Source: Comamonas sp. lk (lineage in GTDB: Bacteria > Pseudomonadota > Gammaproteobacteria > Burkholderiales > Burkholderiaceae_C). From it: a DNA stretch of 33,196 bases. The stretch is from assembly GCA_945865425.1 (NCBI GenBank), contig CAMBFN010000006.1, positions 1 to 33,196 on the forward strand. Reading direction: 5' to 3'. A model generated the notes under the pieces. The model ran no database searches. It had not been told where the DNA came from and saw only the letters and a list, made by a program, of their open reading frames with translations. Positions 1 to 8,260 of the stretch are shown piece by piece; the stretch's first letter is position 1, and each line of letters starts with the position of its first letter. The translations under genes and the position numbers were made by a program.

Positions 1-1
1 C

Positions 2-43
2 GACTTTCTGGCCGGCGATGCCCAGGCGCAGCGCGCCGCCTGA
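2..43 (+). CDS. 3' end of an unidentified gene (partial)
   Basis: The first bases read as an open frame ending DAQAQRAA followed by TGA at 41-43, 29 bp before the ABC ATPase start. Only 13 codons are visible, so no function can be assigned. The same orientation and short gap suggest it belongs to the same operon as the ATPase, where a permease or a cytoplasmic beta-glucosidase would be natural. That is inference only. Confidence 0.45.
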   Translation, partial: DFLAGDAQAQRAA

Positions 44-72
44 TAGCGCCCACCGCAACAAGGAACACACCC

Positions 73-1125
73 ATGGGTACCGTCACGCTGCAAGGCATAC
101 GCAAAAGCTACGGCACCACCGAGGTGATACGCGGCATCGACATCGAAGCCCGCGATGGCGAGTTTTTGGTCTTTGTCGGCCCCTCTGGCTGCGGCAAAAC
201 CACCACGCTGCGCATGATCGCGGGGCTGGAGAGCATCAGTGCTGGCGAACTGCGCATCGATGGCGTGCGGGCCAATGATTTGCGCCCCTCCGACCGGGGC
301 GCGGCCATGGTGTTCCAAAGCTACGCCCTGTACCCGCACATGACGGTGGCCGAGAACATGGGCTTTGCGCTGAAGATGGCCGGTGTATCAAAGGCCCAGC
401 GCGAGCGCCAGGTGCAGCAAACCGCCGAAACGCTGCGCATGACCGAACTCTTGCAGCGCTACCCCAAAGAGTTGTCCGGCGGCCAGCGCCAGCGCGTAGC
501 GATTGGCCGCGCGATTGTGCGTAAGCCCAAAGTATTTTTGTTTGACGAGCCCTTGTCCAACCTAGACGCCGCCTTGCGCGTGGACATGCGCGTGGAACTG
601 GCCCGCCTGCACAAAGAGCTGGGCACCACCATGATTTACGTCACCCACGACCAGGTCGAGGCGATGACCCTGGGCAATCGCATCGCGGTATTTAACCAAG
701 GGGTGATCGAGCAAATCGGTGCGCCTTTAGAGGTCTACCAGCGCCCGGCCAATGTGTTTGTAGCCGGCTTTATGGGTGCGCCCAAAATCAATCTGCTAGC
801 GCAGCCAGGTGGCGCCGCAGAGCTGGCCCACCAGGCGCTATGGAAATCCCTGGCCGGCGAACGCCTGGCCAGCGCAAAGCACCTGGGCGTGCGCCCCGAG
901 CACCTGCAAGTCCGCGGCAGCGGCGAGGGCGTAGCCGCCACCGTGGTGCTGGCCGAGCACCTGGGTGACGCCTCGGTCTTGCACATGCGCGTGCAAGGCG
1001 TTGCCGACCTGCTCAAGGCCAAAGTGGCCGCAAACAGCGGGCCGTTTCAGGCCGGACAAATGGTGTTTTTGCGTGCCCCACCTGAGGCGGTGCTGGGCTT
1101 TGACGCTGTGGGTAAAGTCTTATAA
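73..1125 (+). CDS. Sugar ABC importer ATP-binding protein (MalK/UgpC/MsmX type)
   Basis: This 350-aa protein is the ATPase subunit of a carbohydrate uptake (CUT1-like) ABC importer and acts at the inner face of the cytoplasmic membrane. All motifs are intact: Walker A GPSGCGKT at residues 36-43, Q-loop Gln82, signature LSGGQ at 134-138, Walker B ending in Glu159, and H-loop His192 in THDQVEA. About 120 C-terminal residues form the regulatory OB-fold extension typical of MalK-like proteins. The ATG at 73 follows an AAGGA ribosome site. No permease or binding protein is in the window; they may lie upstream. Next to beta-glucanases, the likely cargo is beta-glucan oligosaccharides or glucose, but such ATPases often serve several transporters. 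The gene converges on the GH30 gene with a 13-bp gap and no visible terminator. Confidence 0.9.
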   Translation: MGTVTLQGIRKSYGTTEVIRGIDIEARDGEFLVFVGPSGCGKTTTLRMIAGLESISAGELRIDGVRANDLRPSDRGAAMVFQSYALYPHMTVAENMGFALKMAGVSKAQRERQVQQTAETLRMTELLQRYPKELSGGQRQRVAIGRAIVRKPKVFLFDEPLSNLDAALRVDMRVELARLHKELGTTMIYVTHDQVEAMTLGNRIAVFNQGVIEQIGAPLEVYQRPANVFVAGFMGAPKINLLAQPGGAAELAHQALWKSLAGERLASAKHLGVRPEHLQVRGSGEGVAATVVLAEHLGDASVLHMRVQGVADLLKAKVAANSGPFQAGQMVFLRAPPEAVLGFDAVGKVL

Positions 1126-1138
1126 ATAGACGGGCCGT

Positions 1139-2482
1139 TCAGGTCAGTTGCGCGGCCTGCACATAAGTGGCTATCGCATGCGGCGGAAGTTCGGTAGCGT
1201 AGTCCTGGCCGCACCAGTGCAGGTCAAAGGCAATCGTTGTATCGCTGCGGTTGCACACCACCACGGCAATCGATCCGTCGGTGTTGAGAAAGCCGCAGCA
1301 CTCCAAGGCTTCGCGCGTGGCGGCGCACAAAATGCGCTTGGCGCCGGGCCGGACAAAGCGCGAAAAATGCCCTAGGTAGTAATACGAACTTTGGTAGTCC
1401 AATGACCCGGATTGCGGATCTGCCAATATCGGGGCGCTGCACAAATTGCCCACATGGTTGGGCCCGCCGGTGTCGTCAAGCAGCAGGTTCCAGTCGATCC
1501 AGCCCACGGTCCAGCGATTCAGGTCGTTGATGATGGAGCGCGCGTAGCGCTCACCCACCGCCCACTCGCCTGTGTGTGGCCCGCCTTCCTGGCAGCCTTC
1601 GGTAAATAGCAGGTGCTTGTCGGGCCAGGCGTCGTGCAGCATTTGCACATGCTCAAAATGGTCTTCCACATACCAATGAAAACCCGTACCCCAAATAAAT
1701 TGCGCCGCTTGGGGGTCGCTCAGGACCCGGTCTGCACGCTCCACCATGCGGTCGCGGTTGTGATCCCAGATCACGATGCGCACATGCCCCAAGCCCGCTG
1801 CCGCCAAAGTAGGCCCGAGGTGGTCGCGCACAAAATCGCGCTCCTCTTCGGCGGTGTAAATACAGCTGTCCCAGGTCTGCACCGCTTCGGGTTCGTTTTG
1901 CACCGAAACACCCCATACTGGCACGCCTTCGGCCTCGTAAGCGCGTATGAACTCCACAAAACAGCGCGCCCAAGCAGCGCGGTACTGCGCCAGCAAATGC
2001 CCGCCACTATTCATTTGCCCATTGCTCTTCATCCAGGCCGGCGGGCTCCAGGGCGAGACCAAGAGTTGCAGTGTGCGCCCGGCCACTTGCTGCGCCGCTT
2101 GAATCATGGGCAGCAAGGCTACGCGATCGCGGTCGATGCTAAAGCTATGCAAGTCCACATCGCCCGCCGTTTCCACATGCGCATAGTTGCCCAGCGAAAA
2201 ATCGCAGCTGTTCATATGCACCCGGCAAAAGGTATAGCCATGCCCCTGTACCGGATCAAAGTAAGCGCGCAGAACCTCTTGCTGTTGCGCCAAGGGCAAC
2301 TTTTTCCAGGTGGTGGCCGCGGATTCGGTGAAGGCGCCGCCAAAACCTTCCAGGGTTTGGAAGGTTTTGGTGGGGTTGATGTAGAGCGATGGCACGCCGC
2401 CATTGCTAAGGTAGCCAAGCAAAGGCGCTTGTTCTAGCAGTTGGGACGCCGCACCCTGCTTGCTGAGGTAATGGCGGATCAT
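1139..2482 (-). CDS. Glycoside hydrolase family 30 (beta-1,6-glucanase / beta-glucosidase type)
   Basis: This 447-aa protein has the GH30 (clan A) barrel. The N-terminal strand carries GFGGAFTES (47-55), followed by SPWSPPAWMKSNG (143-155). The acid/base Glu197 lies in QNEPE and the nucleophile Glu295 in FTEG. The C-terminal part forms the usual side beta-sandwich. No signal peptide is visible, so the protein may be cytoplasmic, unlike its lipoprotein neighbours. GH30 members include glucosylceramidases, beta-1,6-glucanases and xylanases. In a laminarinase cluster, removal of beta-1,6-linked glucose branches is the likeliest job, but substrate is inferred. It is the last gene of the leftward operon, 44 bp after the GH17 stop, with an AGG-containing ribosome site before ATG. 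Confidence 0.88.
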   Translation of the reverse strand: MIRHYLSKQGAASQLLEQAPLLGYLSNGGVPSLYINPTKTFQTLEGFGGAFTESAATTWKKLPLAQQQEVLRAYFDPVQGHGYTFCRVHMNSCDFSLGNYAHVETAGDVDLHSFSIDRDRVALLPMIQAAQQVAGRTLQLLVSPWSPPAWMKSNGQMNSGGHLLAQYRAAWARCFVEFIRAYEAEGVPVWGVSVQNEPEAVQTWDSCIYTAEEERDFVRDHLGPTLAAAGLGHVRIVIWDHNRDRMVERADRVLSDPQAAQFIWGTGFHWYVEDHFEHVQMLHDAWPDKHLLFTEGCQEGGPHTGEWAVGERYARSIINDLNRWTVGWIDWNLLLDDTGGPNHVGNLCSAPILADPQSGSLDYQSSYYYLGHFSRFVRPGAKRILCAATREALECCGFLNTDGSIAVVVCNRSDTTIAFDLHWCGQDYATELPPHAIATYVQAAQLT

Positions 2483-2526
2483 GCTTTTACCTAGAGCCCT
2501 TTTACTTCAAGGTGCGCAAGATGAGC

Positions 2527-4332
2527 TTATTTGGACCAGTAAATATTGTCGATAAAAAGCTTGGTGTTGGTAGCACCGGCTTGGTTGTTACCGGTTTTGC
2601 CAAAGCGATCTGCGATAACGAACGGGTTGGTCACTTTGCTCAGATCAAACACCGATGTGGCGGAGCCCTCATTGCCAGAGCCTTTGTTGCCAGACGGTTT
2701 GATATCCCGAATCGGAATGGTGACCGTGTGCCAATTGCCATCGTTCACGTAGCCGTAACTGCCGCTTACTAGAGGCATGTAAACGTCATAGCCCGATGCG
2801 CCGCTGCCGGTGTAGAAGCCCACCTCCAACTTTCCAGGGTAGGTCGTCTTGATGCTGAAGTTCAAATTACCTGTCGCTTCGTAGGCGCTGAGATCCGCAG
2901 TGACCGTGCCCTTGCCTGGAGCTATCAGCAGTCCCCAGCCCCAAACCTTGGGTACAGGCTTTACAACAATCCCGTGAGCAGTGTCCCCGGGTGCGCCTAC
3001 TATCCGTTCACCTGGGGCATCTTCTTCGCCGCCATAGGCTGTTGGCGGTGTGTCCCAGCCGAACAAATCGAAGGCGGTCGCTATGGCTGTGGACGCGCCC
3101 GCCGGCACAATGTCCGCATACACCGTAAACCGGGAGCCCGAAATAAGCGCGTCGGTCACATCCGGTGCGAAAAGTGCATCCGCTGCAATGTAAGTGCCAG
3201 CCTCATGCTTGAAGCCCTTGCTTTTTGGATACAGGCCCTGTACTACGTAACGTGCTTCTCGGCTTTTATTGAATAGGCCCCATTTGTCGTCGGACCCCTT
3301 CCATTGTTCATCAAAGGCCGCAAAATAAAAGATGGATTTGGGGCCACCCTTGCCAGCGCGCATTTCGTCCGTCCATGTCTGAAGCCGGTCGAAATACATT
3401 TTTTGGTTCACCGGATGGGCGCGATTGATCTCGCCATCGGAGACCTCGGCCTTCCAACCGGTTTCGCCGATCACGATCGGCATCGAAGGAAATCCAAGGC
3501 TGTCTAGTTGCGCGCGGACTGCTGCGTACTGGGCACGCGTGGCGGCAATGGATGCATCCATCATGGCAGTGGCCCGCAGAGGTCCGGCAGCTACTCCAAA
3601 TTGCTGCCAGTTCCAAGTGGCCGGGGGATGAATCGTCTCCGCCAGTGGGTAGGTGTGCATTGCCACGAAGTCGATCACATCAAGCACCGCACGCGGATTT
3701 TTCTCAGTGCCACTAGCTTGCGCAAAAAACGCCCAGTTGTCATCAGTGGTGACCGGCTGAGTGACCTGGTCACGCACACTTTTAATGTATGCCGCCATTT
3801 GTGCGACAGACAAGGGATTAAAGGACCAACTTACCATGGTTTCATTGCCCACGCTAAGGGCGACCACGATGTCGCTGTACTGCTTGCTTAATGCTACTGC
3901 GCGTGCAATCTCTGCCTGGTTGAAGGTGTCATTGCCACTGGCAATCCAGACGCCTAGCATGACCTTGATATCCAGGCTGTTGTCGCGAATCACTTTGAGG
4001 GTTTGTTTAGCTACCTTATCCGAGCTGTCAAACAGGCGTATGAGCTTGAAGTTGCCTGCCACCATCAGGTCCAAATCCTGCTTGATCATGGCTTCGGTGA
4101 TCGTTTCTGTGGCACGGTCCGATTCCACTTTCGAGCTACGGTAGGGCGCGTAATTAACGGCATTGCGCGCAGACATTTCCGTACTGAGTTGCCGTAGCGT
4201 AACGCCGGTTTTGATAGTGCCGCCGTCACTGCCCCCGCAGGAGGCGAGCAGCGCGCAGCCAGAAAGGGTTATTGCTGCGCGCAGCCAGAAAGCGCGGTGC
4301 GCAGAGCTTGAGAAAAATCGTGAAAATTTCAT
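2527..4332 (-). CDS. GH17-type beta-1,3-glucanase lipoprotein with C-terminal binding module
   Basis: This 601-aa lipoprotein has a signal sequence ending LLAS-Cys32 and then a GH17-like TIM barrel of about residues 45-370. The acid/base Glu164 sits in SVGNE and the nucleophile Glu290 in IVIGETGW, both classic GH17 positions. A linker rich in Gly, Pro and acidic residues (about 425-460) leads to a beta-sandwich module (about 463-601) ending LFIDNIYWSK, the same ending as modules in the 10144-12027 lipoprotein. GH17 enzymes cleave or transglycosylate beta-1,3-glucan; anchoring suggests action at the outer membrane. AAAGG precedes the ATG. The gene lies between the barrel gene (24 bp upstream) and GH30 (44 bp downstream), forming one leftward operon. 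Confidence 0.88.
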   Translation of the reverse strand: MKFSRFFSSSAHRAFWLRAAITLSGCALLASCGGSDGGTIKTGVTLRQLSTEMSARNAVNYAPYRSSKVESDRATETITEAMIKQDLDLMVAGNFKLIRLFDSSDKVAKQTLKVIRDNSLDIKVMLGVWIASGNDTFNQAEIARAVALSKQYSDIVVALSVGNETMVSWSFNPLSVAQMAAYIKSVRDQVTQPVTTDDNWAFFAQASGTEKNPRAVLDVIDFVAMHTYPLAETIHPPATWNWQQFGVAAGPLRATAMMDASIAATRAQYAAVRAQLDSLGFPSMPIVIGETGWKAEVSDGEINRAHPVNQKMYFDRLQTWTDEMRAGKGGPKSIFYFAAFDEQWKGSDDKWGLFNKSREARYVVQGLYPKSKGFKHEAGTYIAADALFAPDVTDALISGSRFTVYADIVPAGASTAIATAFDLFGWDTPPTAYGGEEDAPGERIVGAPGDTAHGIVVKPVPKVWGWGLLIAPGKGTVTADLSAYEATGNLNFSIKTTYPGKLEVGFYTGSGASGYDVYMPLVSGSYGYVNDGNWHTVTIPIRDIKPSGNKGSGNEGSATSVFDLSKVTNPFVIADRFGKTGNNQAGATNTKLFIDNIYWSK

Positions 4333-4356
4333 GGAAATGCCTTTGGCTGCTAAGCC

Positions 4357-5724
4357 TCAAAACGTGTAAACCACACCCGCGCCAAACCAGTTGCCTTTTT
4401 GCTTGACGCGGGAGTCAACACCCCAAAATGCGTTATTGCCCGGCATGGACATGGGCGACAGGCCGATGCGGCCAAAGCGGCTCATCCCAGCAAAGCTATA
4501 CAACTGAATGCCTTGTCCGTAGTCGTAATTTAGGCCTGCGGTAGCGGCAGCAGCGTCATTGCTCTGGCCGCGCTCAGTGGGGTTGCTGGTGGTGGCGGTG
4601 CCGAGGTAAATCACACCTACCGAGGCTGTCCAGGGCCCGGTGCGGTAACGGGCCCCGGCGCTCACGTCCACCGACGTGGCTGAATAGCCCGGGTTGGCCA
4701 CACCGTCCACGGTGGTATCCCATGCCACGTTAAACATATTGTTCCAAAGCCCTTGCGCTCCGGTCGATAGCTGAATCGCCCGCATGCCGCTCCAACGGTT
4801 GGTGCGCACGCCGCCCGATAACTCAATTTGCGATGTCAGTTGGTAACGCGCCACCGCCATGGCCATGCTTTGTTCGGCCCCGCTGGTGAGCAAACTGTCA
4901 TCGGCTGCTGAATCGGTCAATGCACCGAAAGGCCCGTGACCCCAAGCCAAGGGTTTGCCGTTTTTGGCGTTTTGAAATACCGCATCCACCACCAAGTCGC
5001 CCTGGTGGTATTGCGCATACAGCTCAATGAGCAAAGGTTTGTTTTTGGTAAAGCCGGTCTTGCCCTGGTCGATAGTGGCTTCTAGCACCAGGTCACCGTT
5101 CATCACGTCCAAGGGGCGTGTGGTCACGCGAATGGCATTGCCCAGCATGCCGTAACCGGCGCCGCTGCCCGCCCATTCATTAGAGAGGCCAATGTTGGTG
5201 CCATAAGGGTAGTCCGCCACCGCCCAGCCGCGCGCCGTCATGCTGCCAATAGCGACGCGGCCATAATCCTCGTGGCTGATGGCGATATTTTTTTCGTACC
5301 AAATGCTTGGATCAAATGCCATGTCCCGGTCTATGGACTTCACGGAATCGAGCACAGTGCCCGCGCCACCACGAAAGCGCTGGCTGAGCAAGGCACTGGC
5401 GGTATAGCCCTCGCCCAGGTTGTACTTGGCGCCCAGCCAGGGCTGGAACAAGATGGTGGTCTGCGCCATGGTTTTGTATTCTTTGCCATTGACCAGCTCA
5501 TCGGCCCAAACGCGGTGCTTGTCTTCAAGGGGAAAGCGCGCGCAGTCCTTACACTGGTTGCTGCTCATCGATGTTTCCGCCTTGGCAAAGCCGGTCAGGC
5601 TGAACATGCCGTCAGGGCCGAAATCGATGGCATAACTGGAGGCAGACAGGCTAAGCAAGGTGCTGGCAAGGACCAGTCGCGTGCTGCTACGGAGCGGGGG
5701 GCGGAATTTTCTTGGTAGGCTCAT
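4357..5724 (-). CDS. Outer-membrane beta-barrel / carbohydrate-porin-like protein
   Basis: The 455-aa product begins with a signal peptide ending around ASSYA (residue 32). The rest shows alternating hydrophobic and polar residues with frequent aromatic girdles and ends in VVYTF; a C-terminal Phe is the normal BAM signal. Two cysteines spaced C-x-x-C (58 and 61) lie near the mature N-terminus. I do not recognise the exact family; it resembles large porin-like barrels rather than TonB-dependent receptors, since no plug domain or TonB box is visible. As first gene of the leftward glucanase operon it probably lets beta-glucan oligosaccharides into the periplasm. A LacI-type operator at 5746-5761 sits 21 bp before the start codon. 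No strong ribosome site is visible. Confidence 0.75.
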   Translation of the reverse strand: MSLPRKFRPPLRSSTRLVLASTLLSLSASSYAIDFGPDGMFSLTGFAKAETSMSSNQCKDCARFPLEDKHRVWADELVNGKEYKTMAQTTILFQPWLGAKYNLGEGYTASALLSQRFRGGAGTVLDSVKSIDRDMAFDPSIWYEKNIAISHEDYGRVAIGSMTARGWAVADYPYGTNIGLSNEWAGSGAGYGMLGNAIRVTTRPLDVMNGDLVLEATIDQGKTGFTKNKPLLIELYAQYHQGDLVVDAVFQNAKNGKPLAWGHGPFGALTDSAADDSLLTSGAEQSMAMAVARYQLTSQIELSGGVRTNRWSGMRAIQLSTGAQGLWNNMFNVAWDTTVDGVANPGYSATSVDVSAGARYRTGPWTASVGVIYLGTATTSNPTERGQSNDAAAATAGLNYDYGQGIQLYSFAGMSRFGRIGLSPMSMPGNNAFWGVDSRVKQKGNWFGAGVVYTF

Positions 5725-5745
5725 GGTATTGGTGTGCCAAAATGT

Positions 5746-5761
5746 ATGAAAGCGCTTTCAT
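5746..5761. promoter_or_regulatory. LacI/GalR-type operator O1 (leftward operon)
   Basis: A perfect 16-bp palindrome, ATGAAAGCGCTTTCAT, with the central CG typical of LacI/GalR-family operators. It lies 21 bp upstream of the porin-like gene. On the minus strand a TACAAT hexamer (5760-5765) touches its edge and could be the -10 box, so a bound repressor would block initiation. The operator is directly seen; the promoter is weakly supported. Confidence 0.8.
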
Positions 5762-5889
5762 TGTAATTGCATGGTGCGCGGTTTGGAGCCATTTGCAACC
5801 TAGGGTTTCCCCTCGTACGGCGCAAAAAATCTCCCTGAATTGTGGTGCAACCCCAGTCGCCGTCGGGCCTATGGAAAACCCTAGTTCCC

Positions 5890-5915
5890 GAATTATGAAA
5901 GCGCTTTCATAATTC
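5890..5915. promoter_or_regulatory. LacI/GalR-type operator O2 (26-bp perfect palindrome, GH81 promoter)
   Basis: The core ATGAAAGCGCTTTCAT is the same as O1 but the symmetry extends to 26 bp, with arms GAATT/AATTC. It lies 58 bp before the GH81 start codon in the divergent control region and 144 bp from O1, centre to centre about 150 bp, so looping between the two is possible. The palindrome contains CATAAT on both strands, a possible -10 element in either direction. Confidence 0.82.
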
Positions 5916-5973
5916 TGCATTTAAAAACTCATCTTTGGTCAGGCCGGCTAGCTTGCCCAGAACAGGAAATCTC

Positions 5974-8238
5974 ATGCCGTCTATCCGCCCTTTGTGCCTT
6001 GCTTTGCTGTGCGCCTGTGCCACCTCTTTTGCGGTGCAGGCCCAAACGGTCAAAGCCGGCGCTGGCGCTTACACCCTGTCCCCCAAGGCGGCCGACCAGG
6101 CGGTGCCGCCCGCGCTTTACCGCACGCCGGCCATGCTCAAGCGCGCTGCGCCTAGCAACCAGTGGTATTCGGCCCTCGTCTATAGCGCCAAGCCCGAGGT
6201 TTTGTTTGCCCATCCCTTAACTATTTTGCCCAGCAGTGCGGGCATCGAGTTTTCGTTGCCCAGCAAAACCGTGGTGCCTACCGAGCGGCGCGATGTGGAA
6301 ATCCACTACCCCCACCAAGACGGTTTGCTGCTTTCGCCCACCGGCGTTGCCTTAGAGCGCCCCAAGTTAGCCAATGCCAGTGACTGGGCTATCGACATTG
6401 CTTGGGGCCCTAACGATGCCGCCATGACGGCCACCGTGGCGCATGGCAGCCCATTTGTATCGCTGCAAATCCCCAAAGGTAATGTGCGCCTGCAATTGCC
6501 ATTTGCTGGCACCCGCGTGCCACATGCAGACGCACGGGTATTGGCATTGCGCCTCAAAGGCAAGTCTTATGCATTGTTCGGCCCCAGCGGCGTGCGCTGG
6601 GAACAAGTCTCAGGCACCGAATGGATAGGTCACTTGCCCGAAGGCAAAGGCTATGCGTCAGCCGCTGCGCTGCCCGACGACAGCGCCGCCACCTTGGACT
6701 TGTTCACTCGCCACGCTTATGCGTTTTTGCAGGACACCCGGGTGGACTGGCAGTTCGACGAAGCCGCCAGCCGGGTACGCAGCACTTTTGTGGCAACAGC
6801 GCGCAACATGGAAGGGCCCGATGTGCCGCCGCTGCTGGGTTTGTTCCCCCACCAGTGGCACAACAACCGCGCCTTGCAAGGCAAGCTCGGCCCTGCGTTT
6901 GAAACTCTGCGCGGGTCTATCAAGCTGCTGGCCGCCAAGCAATTTGAGCTAACGCGCACCTACAACGGCTTCGTGCCTTTTTGGCCTGGTCTGCCCGAGC
7001 AAACCCGCAGCGCCGAATTGCGCGACCTGATGAAAACGGATGTGCGCAACGCCAGGCGCATGATGCTGGAAATAGGCGTCGGTCCTTACTGGCAAGGCAA
7101 AGGATTGCAGCGCATCTCTAAGCTGATGGATGTGGTCGAACAACAAGGCGACTTGGAGGCGCGCGACCAATTGCTCAAGCATATGAAAACACGCATCGAG
7201 CAATGGTTTTCCGGCAAGGACAGTAAAACCTATTTTCACTACGACAAAGCGCAAGGCACCGTTGCTTCCTACCCCGAGGAATATTTTGCGGTCGAGCAAA
7301 TGAACGACCACCATTTTCACTACGGCTACTGGATACGCACCATGGCCGAAATCGCGCTGCGCGACCCGCAATGGGCGTCCAAAGCGCAGTGGGGCGGCAT
7401 GGTGGACTTGCTCATCGCCGACATCGCCACCCCACGTCGGGGAGCAGCGGACTTCCCTTTTGTGCGCAACTTTGACCCCTACGAAGGCCACTCCTGGGCA
7501 TCGGGCATCGGCTTGGGGCCTTTTGGCAATAACCAAGAGTCGTCCTCCGAGGCGATCAACGCCTGGGCAGGCCTCATTTTGTGGGCCGAAGTCACCGGCG
7601 ACAAAGCATTGCGTGACCTGGGCATCTACCTCTACACCTCCGAGATCGAGGCCATTAACTACTACTGGTTTGACATCCACCACCTGGTCTTTCCGCCCGA
7701 ATACAAAAACGTGGAAACCAGCATGCTGTTTGGTGGCAAGTACGCGCACAACACCTGGTGGATTGACGAGCCGCGCCAAATTAAAGGCATCAATCTGCTG
7801 CCCATCACCACTGCGTCCACCTACCTGGGGCGCGATGGGGCCTTTGTCAAACGCAGCCTGGCCACGCTCAAACCCGAAGCCGAAGTCTATGCCGCGCGTG
7901 GCAAAGTCGCTAAGCCCATAGACATCTGGCAAGACCTGTTTGCCAAGTACATGGCCACCGCCGACCCGCAGGCGGCATTGGCCATGTGGGACCGCTGGGG
8001 CTCGTTTGAGCTGGGCGATACCCGTAGCCACGCGCTGCACTGGATGCTCAGCCTGCAAAATATGGGCACGCCCGACTTTGAGACCACCGCCAACACCACG
8101 CTGTACAGCGTGTTCCAACGCGCAGACGGCAGCAAAACCTACCTTGCCTACAACCCAGGCGCGCAGCCTTTGACGGTGTTGTTTAGCGATGGCAAAAGCC
8201 TGCAGGTGGCGCCGCGTGCGCTGAGCCGATCCAACTGA
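5974..8238 (+). CDS. GH81 endo-beta-1,3-glucanase, secreted
   Basis: This 754-aa enzyme starts at the ATG at 5974, preceded by AGGA and giving a good signal peptide (LALLCACATSFAVQAQ). An upstream TTG at 5935 would put a poor leader before it. The GH81 hallmarks are clear: NDHHFHYGYW with Asp445, then DPYEGHSWASG, and NQESSSEA with Glu522 and Glu526, the positions expected for the acid and base. GH81 enzymes are inverting endo-beta-1,3-glucanases active on laminarin, curdlan and similar polymers. The cleaved-type signal peptide and lack of a lipobox suggest a periplasmic or secreted protein. It heads the rightward arm, controlled from O2, and is followed 22 bp later by the GH16 gene. It probably works with GH16 and GH17 as complementary cutters of the backbone. 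Confidence 0.93.
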   Translation: MPSIRPLCLALLCACATSFAVQAQTVKAGAGAYTLSPKAADQAVPPALYRTPAMLKRAAPSNQWYSALVYSAKPEVLFAHPLTILPSSAGIEFSLPSKTVVPTERRDVEIHYPHQDGLLLSPTGVALERPKLANASDWAIDIAWGPNDAAMTATVAHGSPFVSLQIPKGNVRLQLPFAGTRVPHADARVLALRLKGKSYALFGPSGVRWEQVSGTEWIGHLPEGKGYASAAALPDDSAATLDLFTRHAYAFLQDTRVDWQFDEAASRVRSTFVATARNMEGPDVPPLLGLFPHQWHNNRALQGKLGPAFETLRGSIKLLAAKQFELTRTYNGFVPFWPGLPEQTRSAELRDLMKTDVRNARRMMLEIGVGPYWQGKGLQRISKLMDVVEQQGDLEARDQLLKHMKTRIEQWFSGKDSKTYFHYDKAQGTVASYPEEYFAVEQMNDHHFHYGYWIRTMAEIALRDPQWASKAQWGGMVDLLIADIATPRRGAADFPFVRNFDPYEGHSWASGIGLGPFGNNQESSSEAINAWAGLILWAEVTGDKALRDLGIYLYTSEIEAINYYWFDIHHLVFPPEYKNVETSMLFGGKYAHNTWWIDEPRQIKGINLLPITTASTYLGRDGAFVKRSLATLKPEAEVYAARGKVAKPIDIWQDLFAKYMATADPQAALAMWDRWGSFELGDTRSHALHWMLSLQNMGTPDFETTANTTLYSVFQRADGSKTYLAYNPGAQPLTVLFSDGKSLQVAPRALSRSN

Positions 8239-8260
8239 GCACTGCCGATTGGAAAATTCA

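Noticed and set aside
1613-2437. Plus-strand open frame of about 274 codons opposite the GH30 gene
   Set aside because: No domain or ribosome site; the opposite strand encodes complete GH30 catalytic motifs.
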